Of a DNA stretch of 64,000 nt, positions 53,110 to 62,505 are shown one piece after another. This DNA comes from Bog-1181 sp964565765 (GTDB lineage Bacteria > Oederibacteriota > PGYV01 > Palsa-1178). The stretch lies in contig CAZMGF010000001.1 of NCBI GenBank assembly GCA_964565765.1, forward strand, positions 1 through 64,000. Reading direction: 5' to 3'. The notes under the pieces are model-generated. The model was given only the letters and a program-made list of their open reading frames with translations. It searched no databases and was not told where the DNA came from. The translations under genes were made by a program, and so were the position numbers. Within the stretch, counting starts at the first letter, position 1. Every line of letters starts with the position of its first letter.

Positions 53110-54420
53110 TTGAATTCATCAGTTAAAACAGCAATAATAATCTTTTCAGGCGCGGCCATTATCGCGGCCGCCGCGATTTTTTCCGGAAATAACGGCGTCT
53201 TTATAACCATACTTGCCGCCGTGGTTGCGGCATTATTGATGTTTCTTGCCATATATTTCACCGTGGCACGCTCTGCTGATATTCTGGAAAAATCACTCAG
53301 GCGTTTAAGTACAGGGGAAGCATCCGGCAGCGCGTTAAAACAAGGCGGCGGGGCCCTTAAAGAAATGGCCGCGTATATTGACAGGGCCGCCGCGGCGGCT
53401 GAGAGCCTCGGAGAAGGATCAATACCGGCGGGATTTAAGGGGCTTTCAAAAGAAGACAGGCTCGGAAGGGCCATTGAAAAAATAACCGCGTATATGGCCG
53501 GTATAACCGCGGCCGCCAATGAACTTGCGGCGGGAAATTTTTCAATCACCTATTCACCCGTATCTGAAAAGGATCTAACGGGCTCCGCGTTCGGATCCAT
53601 AATAGATAATTTAAAACCCTTAATTAATAATATCAAGGGGCAATCCAACGCGCTATCTTCATCTTCCGAAGTTTTTGTGTCCATCGCGGACCAGCTAAAG
53701 TCCACCGCCATGCAGCTTTCCGAAACGATGGCGCACATTTCGGGGGCCACGGCGCAGTCGGCGAGCGATTCGCAGGACGCGGCAAAATCCGCCCTCAACG
53801 CGAATCAGGCCTCAAAAAAGGGGATGGAACTGATGGGAAAAATGCTCGCTTCCATGTCGTTTATAAGAAAGGATATGGAAATGTCGGTAAAGCAGGTGAC
53901 CGAGCTGGCAGTATATTCGGACCGCATCAACCAGATGCTGGAGGTAATAAGGGCCGTATCAGAGGAGACAAAACTGCTTTCATTTAACGCGGCGATAGAA
54001 GCCGCACGCGCAGGCGAGCAGGGGCGCGGTTTTGCCATTGTCGCGGAAGAGATAAGGAAGCTCTCGGACAACAGCGCCGAGGAGCTTAAAAAGATATCGG
54101 TTATAATAAGGGATATCAGGACGCATATGACCACGCTTGTGGACAATATAACCAGGGAAGCGGTCCAGATAAAGGAAGGGGCCGAAATACTAGAGCAGTC
54201 CAACGCGATGTTTTCGGAAATAGCCGGAGCCGTGGACATGGCCACCACAAAAGTGGAATCCATCGCCGCCTCATCAGAGGAGATAGCAGCCTCTGCCGAG
54301 GAATCAGCCGCGTCATCACAGGAGCAGACCGCGTCGGTAGAGGAATTTTCCGCCGCGGGTACCGAGCTTGAAACCGCCGCGAAAATACTAAAGGAAACCG
54401 CGGAAAAATTCAGGGTATAA
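53110..54420 (+). CDS. Short methyl-accepting chemotaxis protein
   Basis: A 436-aa receptor, TTG start at 53110 with AAGGAGG before it. Two adjacent membrane segments at about 7-24 and 28-50 with almost no periplasmic part, then HAMP-like region and signalling coiled coil (tip with LLSFNAAIEAARAGEQGRG near 290). Such receptors sense cytoplasmic or membrane states. It may signal through the CheA at 5126 or another array. Confidence 0.9.
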   Translation: MNSSVKTAIIIFSGAAIIAAAAIFSGNNGVFITILAAVVAALLMFLAIYFTVARSADILEKSLRRLSTGEASGSALKQGGGALKEMAAYIDRAAAAAESLGEGSIPAGFKGLSKEDRLGRAIEKITAYMAGITAAANELAAGNFSITYSPVSEKDLTGSAFGSIIDNLKPLINNIKGQSNALSSSSEVFVSIADQLKSTAMQLSETMAHISGATAQSASDSQDAAKSALNANQASKKGMELMGKMLASMSFIRKDMEMSVKQVTELAVYSDRINQMLEVIRAVSEETKLLSFNAAIEAARAGEQGRGFAIVAEEIRKLSDNSAEELKKISVIIRDIRTHMTTLVDNITREAVQIKEGAEILEQSNAMFSEIAGAVDMATTKVESIAASSEEIAASAEESAASSQEQTASVEEFSAAGTELETAAKILKETAEKFRV

Positions 54421-54439
54421 AACGAACGGAGAAAATCAG

Positions 54440-55090
54440 GTGCCAAACAAGACCCTTGCGGAAATGAAAGAAGTTTATGTAAAGCAGCGCGCGGCCATAG
54501 AGAGGGCCATTAAAAGTTACAGGGCCAAATGGGAAAAAGGCACCGAAGAAGAAGTGCTTGCCGAGATGCTTTTCTGCATTTTAACCCCCCAGTCCAAGGC
54601 AAAAGGATGCTGGTCATGCATGGAATCCATAATAAAAAAGAGGCTGCTCAAATCCGGCAGTGAAAAACAGATACTTGCAGAACTTAAATATCCCCGTTTC
54701 AAATATAAAAAAGCAAAATATTTCGTGGAAGCGCGCGGAAAATTCATGGACAAGGGCAGGGTCACCATAAAAAAAATTATGTCCGGCTTTGACGATCCCA
54801 TAAAAATGCGCGACTGGTTCCATGAAAACATAAAGGGCTACGGCCTCAAGGAAGCCTCTCACTTCCTGCGCAATGTTGGTTTCGGGGCGGATATTGCAAT
54901 ACTTGACCGCCACATCCTGCGCAACCTTAAAAAACTCGGGGTTATCAGTGAAATACCCGCGCATATATCGGAAAAACTCTACCATGAGATAGAGGAAAAG
55001 ATGAAAGCTTTTGCTAAAAAAATGAAAATCCCAATGGAGGCCCTGGACCTTATATTATGGGCCAAGGAAACCGGAGAGGTCTTCAAATAA
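54440..55090 (+). CDS. 8-oxoguanine DNA glycosylase/lyase, Ogg2-like
   Basis: A 216-aa HhH-GPD repair enzyme, GTG start. The HhH motif with catalytic Lys (IKGYGLKEASHFLRNVG, about 129-145) and catalytic Asp (ILDRH, about 154) match the Ogg2 type known mainly in archaea and thermophilic bacteria. No C-terminal Fe-S cluster. Its stop overlaps the next ATG (TAATG). Confidence 0.85.
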   Translation: MPNKTLAEMKEVYVKQRAAIERAIKSYRAKWEKGTEEEVLAEMLFCILTPQSKAKGCWSCMESIIKKRLLKSGSEKQILAELKYPRFKYKKAKYFVEARGKFMDKGRVTIKKIMSGFDDPIKMRDWFHENIKGYGLKEASHFLRNVGFGADIAILDRHILRNLKKLGVISEIPAHISEKLYHEIEEKMKAFAKKMKIPMEALDLILWAKETGEVFK

Positions 55091-56913
55091 TGGAAAACAA
55101 TCCGTATTCATATTTTTTAACATCAAGGTCGGCAAAACAATGGAAACGCATGGGAGCCAGGAGAAGGGCCGGCGTGCTGGCCCCGCTTTTTTCCCTCTAT
55201 TCGGAAGAAAGCTGCGGCATGGGAGAGTTCCCGGATATAAAACTTCTCGTTGACTGGTGTGTCAAATGCGGCATTTCAATAATACAGCTGCTGCCGCTTA
55301 ATGATTCGGGATTTGATTTTGCCCCGTATTCCGCCCAGTCAACTTTTGCCCTGGACCCCATGTACCTGCGCCTTGAATGCGGCGCCGGCCATGGCTCAAA
55401 GGATTGCGCCGGGGAAATTGAACGGCTGAAAAAAGCATGCCCGGCCGGGGCCAAAAGGGTGGATTACAGGCTGAAAAAAATGAAGCTCTCCACCCTGGGA
55501 AAAATTTTTACATCGTTTGCCGTATCGGAAGAATTTGAAAAATTCTGCCTTGATAACAGCTTCTGGCTTGACGATTACGCTGCATTTAAGGTGTTAAAGG
55601 ATATGAATTCCATGAAGTCGTGGGAAGAGTGGGAAGAAAAATACAGGCGCAGGGATAAAGCCGCGCTGAAAGAACTGGCTATCGGCCATGAAAAAGAAAT
55701 AAAATTTCAGAAATGGCTCCAGTATCTGATATGGGCGCAGCTTTCCGAAGCTAAAAATTACGCCAATTCAAAGGGAGTTTTTTTGCAGGGCGACCTTCCA
55801 TTTCTTGTGGCACGCGATTCCGCTGACGTATGGGCAAACCAGGAGTATTTCAACCTTGATGTATCATCCGGCGCGCCGCCTGACATGTATTTCGCGAAAG
55901 GGCAACGCTGGGGAATGCCTACATATAACTGGGAAAAGATAGAAAAAAACGGATATGATTATATAAAAGAAAAAATAAAGTTCGCAGGAAATTTTTATGA
56001 TATGTTCCGCATTGATCATTTTGTGGGATTATTCAGGCTGTGGACGATAAAACTAACCGAGCCTGAAAATACCTACGGCTTAAACGGGAAATTCGACCCC
56101 GGGGACAAAGATAAGTGGAAACAGCACGGCCAGAAAATACTCGACGCCATGACAGCAGACACCCTTATGCTTCCGTGCGCCGAGGACCTCGGCGTGGTGC
56201 CGGAGTGTTCATATGAGACACTTAAAGAGTATGCCATACCGGGAATGGATGTCCAGAGGTGGGCGCGCGACTGGGGAAATACATATGATTTTAAGGACGC
56301 GGATAAATACAGGGAAAATTCGATTGCCGTAATATCCAGCCACGACATGTCGCCGCTGGCAATGTGGTGGGAGCAGGAAGCCGCCACTGTCGACGCCATG
56401 CTTGTGGACAAATACTGCGAAGAATACGGATTTTCAAGGGATAATGTAATTGCCGGGCTCTTTGACACGCATATTTCAACAAAGACTAGGCTGCGCTGGC
56501 TGTCAGGCGTTACTTCGCCGGAAGAGGTACTGCGCAGGCTGGGAAAAAACAGGGACCAGGCGTGGATGTTCTATGACATGCACAGGGAATCTTTTTATGA
56601 AAAAGAAAAGTTCTGGAATTATATCGGGCTCCAGGGGCAGCCAAAGGCCCAGGCAGAACCGTACTTTATAAAGGCGGCAATTGAAAAGGCCTCCTCATCA
56701 AGGTCGATATTCGCGATACAGCTTATACAGGACTGGCTCTCGCTGGGTTCATATTTTGACAACTGGGACCGTACGGATATGCGCACCAACACGCCGGGAA
56801 CCATAATGGACAAAAACTGGTCAATAGTAATGCCGCTTCCACTCGAGGCAATGGGTTCAATGTCGATAAACAAGGAAATACTGAAGATTAATAAGGAGTC
56901 GGGAAGGATTTAA
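55090..56913 (+). CDS. malQ: 4-alpha-glucanotransferase (amylomaltase, GH77)
   Basis: A 607-aa GH77 enzyme that rearranges alpha-1,4-glucans. Nucleophile region in YDMFRIDHFVGLFRLW (about 300-315), acid/base PCAEDLGVVP (about 364-373), and ISSHDMSPLAMWW. GAPPDMYFAKGQRWGMP is also characteristic. ATG 55090 coincides with the glycosylase stop; the longer frame reaches into that gene. No glycogen synthase or phosphorylase is visible nearby. Confidence 0.92.
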   Translation: MENNPYSYFLTSRSAKQWKRMGARRRAGVLAPLFSLYSEESCGMGEFPDIKLLVDWCVKCGISIIQLLPLNDSGFDFAPYSAQSTFALDPMYLRLECGAGHGSKDCAGEIERLKKACPAGAKRVDYRLKKMKLSTLGKIFTSFAVSEEFEKFCLDNSFWLDDYAAFKVLKDMNSMKSWEEWEEKYRRRDKAALKELAIGHEKEIKFQKWLQYLIWAQLSEAKNYANSKGVFLQGDLPFLVARDSADVWANQEYFNLDVSSGAPPDMYFAKGQRWGMPTYNWEKIEKNGYDYIKEKIKFAGNFYDMFRIDHFVGLFRLWTIKLTEPENTYGLNGKFDPGDKDKWKQHGQKILDAMTADTLMLPCAEDLGVVPECSYETLKEYAIPGMDVQRWARDWGNTYDFKDADKYRENSIAVISSHDMSPLAMWWEQEAATVDAMLVDKYCEEYGFSRDNVIAGLFDTHISTKTRLRWLSGVTSPEEVLRRLGKNRDQAWMFYDMHRESFYEKEKFWNYIGLQGQPKAQAEPYFIKAAIEKASSSRSIFAIQLIQDWLSLGSYFDNWDRTDMRTNTPGTIMDKNWSIVMPLPLEAMGSMSINKEILKINKESGRI

Positions 56914-56923
56914 ATACAAACAG

Positions 56924-57247
56924 CTATAACGCGTGATGGAAACTTATTTCCGGCTTATATCCCATGCTTTTTGCGATCCTGCTTATAGTTTTTGCGGTTA
57001 TATTTCTCTGCCCGTTTTCAATTTCGCAAATCTCCTGCTGATTAATATTGGCCTTTATTGCCAGGGCCCGCTGGGAAAGTTTTGCTTTGTGGCGGAGTTT
57101 TGAAAGGGATTCCGCGATTTCAAGCATAAACAATTCTTCTTCTACCCCTTTTTTAAAAGCCGGGTTTTTCATTGATTTTTTTACTTTTGCCGAATTAAAA
57201 AAGACTTCACCTGGCTGTACGGCATTCTTTGTTTTTGAGTTTTTCAT
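56924..57247 (-). CDS. HTH antitoxin (HigA-type)
   Basis: A 107-aa Xre-family protein; the HTH (LSQRALAIKANINQQEICEIENGQRNITAKTISRI) spans about 56-90. It is the second gene of a toxin-antitoxin pair, overlapping the toxin stop by 4 bases, with GGAG before its ATG. The N-terminal 40 residues are basic and probably bind the toxin. The pair probably represses its own promoter. Confidence 0.82.
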   Translation of the reverse strand: MKNSKTKNAVQPGEVFFNSAKVKKSMKNPAFKKGVEEELFMLEIAESLSKLRHKAKLSQRALAIKANINQQEICEIENGQRNITAKTISRIAKSMGYKPEISFHHAL

Positions 57248-57627
57248 TTTAGCTTTTCTCCATTTTTATTTATTCTCAAGCAGTAATCCCTGTATCTATC
57301 TTCGGCGATCTTGATATCGCCGGCAGGTGTCTTCGGCGTATCTTTTTCAATAGCGTGCAAGAACAAAGCCCTTTTGCCGGGAAGCCAGGCATATAAAATC
57401 CGGATCAGGATCCTTGGGGTACGGATTTTAAGCTCAAAGATTTTGCCCCTTACCTGCTCGGAAAACATCCGGCTGATTCTTGGCCCGTCTTTTTGTAATT
57501 TTAAGATGCATGCAATTATTTTCTTTCTGTCAGTATCGGTCCGCTGGGCGCTATAAATAAAGTCTTCAACGGGCTTTAATCCGGAACAGGCTACATAATT
57601 AATAGCTGTATATTCGTAATCACCCAC
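57244..57627 (-). CDS. RelE/HigB-type toxin (gp49-like)
   Basis: A 127-aa protein, GTG start at 57627. GKIFELKIRTP (about 65-75), IRILYAW and LFLHAIEKDTPKTP (about 93-106) are the signature of the phage gp49-like HigB family, ribosome-dependent mRNA interferases. Toxin-first gene order matches higBA. The basic residues of the active surface (R64, R74, K99, K103 region) look intact. Confidence 0.85.
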   Translation of the reverse strand: MGDYEYTAINYVACSGLKPVEDFIYSAQRTDTDRKKIIACILKLQKDGPRISRMFSEQVRGKIFELKIRTPRILIRILYAWLPGKRALFLHAIEKDTPKTPAGDIKIAEDRYRDYCLRINKNGEKLK

Positions 57628-57891
57628 GCAACTTACCCCATAACCTCTTGTCCAGCATAATTATATCTGACAAGTTATAAATTGTCAAGAATTATGTATA
57701 AAAGGCTTGGTCACATAATCTAAATTAACAGTATATGCTTTGCAGGCTTATTATCCAGGCCGAATGGAAAACAGCAGAAAAGAAAATAGCGGTTATTCGC
57801 TGATTTTAAATAGATAAATACAGCGTTTAATGATAAAATTACTTATGACAAAAAAACACTAAAAAAAGTGTAAAATTTAATAAATAAAGGG

Positions 57892-57920
57892 TTGAAATTA
57901 CTTTTTAATAAATGTAAAAT
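57892..57920 (+). promoter_or_regulatory. Promoter of the Mg2+ ATPase gene
   Basis: TTGAAA (57892-57897), 17-bp spacer, TAAAAT (57915-57920), with a TG at 57913. Predicted start near 57927 gives a leader of about 165 bases. The rest of the gap 57628-57891 is AT-rich and shows no frame or clear element. Confidence 0.5.
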
Positions 57921-57960
57921 AGATTTACAAATAATACTGACGCAATGACGCGAAAAGACG

Positions 57961-58007
57961 GGGCGGCAGCGTTTCTTCGGACTTCGAAGAAGACGAAGTA
58001 ACGCCGC
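57961..58007 (+). ncRNA. Structured 5' leader of mgtA, candidate regulatory RNA
   Basis: GCGGC (57963-57967) plus GTT (57971-57973) pair with AACGCCGC (58000-58007), leaving a 3-base bulge; CTTCG (57975-57979) pairs with CGAAG (57994-57998). An alternative TTCTTCG/CGAAGAA hairpin competes. Lying in the leader of a Mg2+ importer, it could sense magnesium, but it does not resemble the M-box consensus. Confidence 0.4.
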
Positions 58008-58093
58008 AATCCCTTCAAGATCCAGACGCAACGCGCTGAAAAATAAGCCAAAAACTAACTTCTTTTTAAAAGAAGTACGCCAGGGGTGTTTCT

Positions 58094-60721
58094 ATGGCTC
58101 AGACAAAGGATCTTAAGGCAAAAGTTCAGCAGCCGCAGCAGATTAAATCAAGCGGGAAATCACAGATTTACGATTTTGACCCTTCCACTTCCACTGCGGA
58201 GCTGATTTTTGAAAAAATGGAGACCAGCGACAAGGGGCTCTCCGACAAGGAAGCAAAAAAGAGGCTCGCTGATTACGGCTATAATGAGCCTCCCAGAAAA
58301 AAGGAAAAATCAATAGCCTTCCAGATATTATCCAAATTTTTTGAACCCCTCATAATAGTCCTTATGATAATAGGCGCGCTGTCGCTCTTTTTCGGCGACA
58401 TTCCCAGCGCCGTGATAGTTTTTGCCCTTACCATCCTGAGCGTAGTCATGGGTTTTACCCAGGAATACCGCGCCTCCAAAGAGGTGGAAAAACTCATGGA
58501 AATGGTAAAGACCACCACCACTGTTTACAGGAACGGCAAACCCAAGGAAATCAATATAAGGGAAATAATACCGGGAGACATCGTGGACCTTTACGCAGGC
58601 GACATGATACCCGCCGACCTGCGCATCATTTCATGCAAGGACCTCTTCATAAACCAGGCTACCCTTACGGGTGAGTCCATACCTGTTGAAAAAAACCCGA
58701 AACCCAGCGAAAAAAAGACAACGGCAATATCGGATATGCCAAATATCGCGTTTATGGGCTCTTCTGTGGTTTCAGGCACAGGGCTCGGGGTTGCCGTAAA
58801 GACAGGCGTTTATACCCAGTTCGGAGAGCTCTCAAAGCGTCTCTCCACAATGCAGGTGGAGACAAGTTTTGACAAAGGAGTAAGGGCCTTTACATACACG
58901 ATGATAAGGGTCATGGTTGTAATGGTCATTATAATATTCGCCATAAACTGGTTCTTCAAGCATAACCTTGTCGAGGCCCTGATGTTTTCACTGGCGGTCG
59001 CGGTCGGCCTGACGCCTGAGATGCTGCCTCTTATCAACACAATAACCCTTTCAATGGGCGCCTCACAGATGTCAAAAAAGAAAGTAATAGTAAAAAGGCT
59101 CAATTCAATACAGAATTTCGGGGCCATGGATATTCTCTGCACTGATAAGACGGGGACGCTGACCATGGACAGGGTCGTCCTTGAAAAATACTGCGATGTA
59201 ATGAGGCAGGAGGACAAGGAAGTCCTGAAGTTCGCCTGCGTAAACAGCTATTACCAGACGGGGCTGAAAAACATCCTGGACAGGGCCATTTTAAAATATA
59301 TCAACAAGCAGGAAGGGTTTGACATAACCAATTTCAAGAAAATAGACGAGATGCCCTTTGATTTTTCGCGCAGGATAATGTCTGTGGTTGTTGATATGGA
59401 AGGAAAGACAAGGCTAATTGCCAAGGGCGCGCCCGAGGAGATATTCAAGCGCTGTAAGCAATATGAGCTTGACGGCGAAAAAATAGACATGGAATATCTT
59501 GTGCTTGCCGACTTAAAGGAGGAATATGAGCGCCTCTCGGCAGACGGCTTCAGGGTGCTGGCCCTTGCTTACAGGGATTTTGAGGACAAAAAAACCGAGT
59601 TTACACGCGATGATGAGAGCGACCTTATATTAAAGGGTTATGTAGCCTTCCTTGACCCGCCAAAAGCCACGGCAGAGCGCACAATAAAGGCCCTGAAAAA
59701 ATACGGCGTTTCAATGAAAGTTCTGACAGGGGACAACGACCTGGTCACGAAAAAGATATGCAGCGAGGTCGGCCTTGACGTTACCGGCATGATAACCGGT
59801 GATATGATGGAAAAAATGAGCGACGAGCAGATAAAGGCGGTAGTTGATAAGACCACTGTATTCGCAAGGCTCTCACCGGTACAGAAAGAAAAGGTAATAC
59901 ACGCCCTTCACAACAACGGCCACATAGTAGGGTTCATGGGCGACGGGATAAACGACGCGCTCGCCCTGAAGGCCGCGGATGTTGGCATATCAGTAAACAA
60001 CGCAGTGGACATCGCGAAAGAATCAGCGGACATAATATTGCTTGAAAAAAGCCTCATGGTCCTCGAGGACGGCGTCATTGAGGGAAGAAAGACCTTCGGG
60101 AATATAACAAAGTATATAAAGATGGCGGCTTCGTCAAATTTCGGCAACATGATATCAATGACAGGCGCCAGCCTTTTCCTGCCTTTCCTGCCCATGACCC
60201 CGATTCAGGTTCTTATGAATAATTTTTTATATGACCTTTCACAGACGGCAATTCCAACGGATGAGGTGGATGAGGAATATATAAAAATACCGCGGCCGTG
60301 GAACGTGGCCTCGATACAGAAATTCATGTTTTTTATAGGGCCCATATCATCAATATTTGATTTTATGACATTTGCCGTTATGATATTTGTATTTAAATGC
60401 ACCGGGCTCGGCGCGTCGCTGGATCTTTTCCATACTGGCTGGTTCGTTGAATCACTTGTCACACAGACAGTGGTAATTTATGTCATCCGCACCACCAAAA
60501 TGCCGATAGCCCAGTCCAGCCCCAGCAAACTTCTCATTTTTACTTCGCTAGTGATAATCGCGATAGGGATAGCGCTGCCGTTTACTCCGGCGGCGCAGTG
60601 GTTCGGGTTTGTAAAGGTATCGGCAAAATATTTCCTGATACTTGAGGGAATGCTCGCGGCGTATGTTTTCCTTGTCTACCACGGACAGCAGTTTTTCATC
60701 AAAAAGTTCGGCACGGATTAA
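58094..60721 (+). CDS. mgtA: Magnesium-translocating P-type ATPase
   Basis: An 875-aa P3B-type ATPase. Actuator TGES (192-195), phosphorylation site D351 in CTDKTGTLT, and the MgtA stretch LAVAVGLTPEMLPL (300-313) leading to SKKKVIVKRLNSIQNFGAMD; hinge GDGINDALALKAADVGI. Ten membrane segments are expected. It imports Mg2+ when it is scarce, and the structured leader is consistent with such control. Confidence 0.93.
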   Translation: MAQTKDLKAKVQQPQQIKSSGKSQIYDFDPSTSTAELIFEKMETSDKGLSDKEAKKRLADYGYNEPPRKKEKSIAFQILSKFFEPLIIVLMIIGALSLFFGDIPSAVIVFALTILSVVMGFTQEYRASKEVEKLMEMVKTTTTVYRNGKPKEINIREIIPGDIVDLYAGDMIPADLRIISCKDLFINQATLTGESIPVEKNPKPSEKKTTAISDMPNIAFMGSSVVSGTGLGVAVKTGVYTQFGELSKRLSTMQVETSFDKGVRAFTYTMIRVMVVMVIIIFAINWFFKHNLVEALMFSLAVAVGLTPEMLPLINTITLSMGASQMSKKKVIVKRLNSIQNFGAMDILCTDKTGTLTMDRVVLEKYCDVMRQEDKEVLKFACVNSYYQTGLKNILDRAILKYINKQEGFDITNFKKIDEMPFDFSRRIMSVVVDMEGKTRLIAKGAPEEIFKRCKQYELDGEKIDMEYLVLADLKEEYERLSADGFRVLALAYRDFEDKKTEFTRDDESDLILKGYVAFLDPPKATAERTIKALKKYGVSMKVLTGDNDLVTKKICSEVGLDVTGMITGDMMEKMSDEQIKAVVDKTTVFARLSPVQKEKVIHALHNNGHIVGFMGDGINDALALKAADVGISVNNAVDIAKESADIILLEKSLMVLEDGVIEGRKTFGNITKYIKMAASSNFGNMISMTGASLFLPFLPMTPIQVLMNNFLYDLSQTAIPTDEVDEEYIKIPRPWNVASIQKFMFFIGPISSIFDFMTFAVMIFVFKCTGLGASLDLFHTGWFVESLVTQTVVIYVIRTTKMPIAQSSPSKLLIFTSLVIIAIGIALPFTPAAQWFGFVKVSAKYFLILEGMLAAYVFLVYHGQQFFIKKFGTD

Positions 60722-60777
60722 AAGCAACAGGCGCTTTTATGCTTGTAATCATATAACCTATATACTATTATATCCAC

Positions 60778-62505
60778 ATGCTTAAACTTATAAAACTGCT
60801 GAAACCTTATACCGGGACTATAATCTTCATAGCCGTCTTGTTCCTTACCCAGGCAATGATAGATTTGTCGCTTCCCACATTCATGGCGGAAATCGTGGAC
60901 CACGGCATCGTCAAGGGCGATCTTCCTTATATATATAAGACGGGGTTCATTATGATATCCATCGCCCTGCTCGGGGTTCTCTGCGCCCTGACAGCGGGTT
61001 TTTTCTCCTCAAGGACCTCCCTTGGGTTTTCAATGAAATTAAGGAACATGATATTCACAAAAACCCAGGCTTTCTCCCTTAATGAATACGACAAAATCGG
61101 CTCTGCCTCGCTAATTACAAGGGCGACAAATGATGTGGCGCAGGTGCAGCAGGCACTAATTATAATGCTCTCCATGATGATGCGGGCGCCCCTTATGTGC
61201 GTCGGCGGCCTTATTATGGCCATATCCAGGGACAGGGAACTCTCCCTTGTCTTCGCGGTAGCTGTGCCGGCTCTCGGCCTGATTATATATTTTGTGCAAA
61301 AAAACGCGATCCCCCTTTTTATAGCCATGCAGAAAAAACTGGACAGGCTCAACCTTGTTATAAGGGAAAAACTCACGGGCATAAGGGAAGTGCGCGCCTT
61401 TGATATGATCGCGCATGAAGAGAAAAAATTTGACAAAGCCAACGCAGACCTAAACAGCACCGCGCTTTCGCTCGCCAATCTTATGGCTTTTATAATGCCC
61501 GCAATGATGGCGGCCATGAACTTTACAATGATCGCAATTGTCTGGTTCGGCGGGCTGCGCCTTTCATCCGGTAAAATGCATTTCGGCGACATCCTGGCTT
61601 TCATACAGTATGTAAATCTTATTTTATTCGCCCTTATGATGGTTTCTATGCTCTTCATTCTTATCCCGCGCGCCGAGGTTTCCGCGGGCCGCATCAATGA
61701 AATCCTTGAAACGAAACCCACAATTGAGGATCCTGTAAACCCGGCAACGCCCTCCGGAAGAAAGGGATATATTGAATTTAAGAATGTATCCTTCACGTAC
61801 AAGGGGGCGCGGCAGAAGGCTCTTAACGGTATTTCTTTTTCAGCCGGGCCTGGAGAAGTTACGGCAATAATCGGCGGAACAGGTTCGGGAAAATCAACCC
61901 TTGTTAATCTCATACCCCGTTTTTACGATGTTGAAGAGGGTGAAATACTTGTTGATTCTGTCGATGTAAGGGATTACCCGCAGGCAGCGCTCAGGCCGAT
62001 AATTGGTTATGTGGCGCAAAAAGCAATGCTTTTTACCGGCACAGTTGCCGACAATCTCAGGTTTGGAAATGAAAACGCGCCCATGGAAGATATTATAAAG
62101 GCGGCAAAAACAGCCCAGGCGCACTCTTTTATTGAGGCCATGCCTGAGGGATATAATTCTCTACTGGCCCAGGCCGGTAAAAACCTCTCAGGAGGGCAGA
62201 AACAGCGCCTCTGTATAGCCCGGGCCATAGTGATAAAACCGGAAATATATATTTTTGACGACAGTTTCTCGGCCCTTGATTTCAGGACGGATGCAGACTT
62301 AAGAGCGGAGCTAAAAAAAGAACTCAAAGATTCCACTGTGATAATTGTGGCGCAGAGGGTGACCACAATAATGGACGCCGACAGGATAATAGTGCTTGAC
62401 GACGGCAAAGTCGCGGGAATGGGAAAGCATAAGGAACTTTTCGCGTCATGCGGGGTGTACCGCGAGATTGTACTTTCGCAGGTTTCGCCGGAGGAGGTCC
62501 AATGA
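60778..62505 (+). CDS. ABC exporter half-transporter, degenerate-site partner
   Basis: A 575-aa ABC transporter with six N-terminal transmembrane segments and an ATPase domain (about 320-575): Walker A GGTGSGKST (about 366-374), signature LSGGQ, Walker B IFDDSFSALD. The residue after Walker B Asp is Asp instead of the catalytic Glu, typical of the weaker site in heterodimeric exporters such as TmrAB or BmrCD. Overlaps the next half-transporter by 4 bases. Substrate unknown (drug or lipid). Confidence 0.9.
   Translation: MLKLIKLLKPYTGTIIFIAVLFLTQAMIDLSLPTFMAEIVDHGIVKGDLPYIYKTGFIMISIALLGVLCALTAGFFSSRTSLGFSMKLRNMIFTKTQAFSLNEYDKIGSASLITRATNDVAQVQQALIIMLSMMMRAPLMCVGGLIMAISRDRELSLVFAVAVPALGLIIYFVQKNAIPLFIAMQKKLDRLNLVIREKLTGIREVRAFDMIAHEEKKFDKANADLNSTALSLANLMAFIMPAMMAAMNFTMIAIVWFGGLRLSSGKMHFGDILAFIQYVNLILFALMMVSMLFILIPRAEVSAGRINEILETKPTIEDPVNPATPSGRKGYIEFKNVSFTYKGARQKALNGISFSAGPGEVTAIIGGTGSGKSTLVNLIPRFYDVEEGEILVDSVDVRDYPQAALRPIIGYVAQKAMLFTGTVADNLRFGNENAPMEDIIKAAKTAQAHSFIEAMPEGYNSLLAQAGKNLSGGQKQRLCIARAIVIKPEIYIFDDSFSALDFRTDADLRAELKKELKDSTVIIVAQRVTTIMDADRIIVLDDGKVAGMGKHKELFASCGVYREIVLSQVSPEEVQ

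Noticed and set aside
57628..58093. M-box or c-di-GMP riboswitch before mgtA
   Set aside because: I could not find the conserved cores of either class; only a generic structured stem is supported.
60927..61913. 328-codon minus-strand frame within the ABC transporter
   Set aside because: Arg/Ser/Ile-rich shadow of membrane-segment codons; no start signal.
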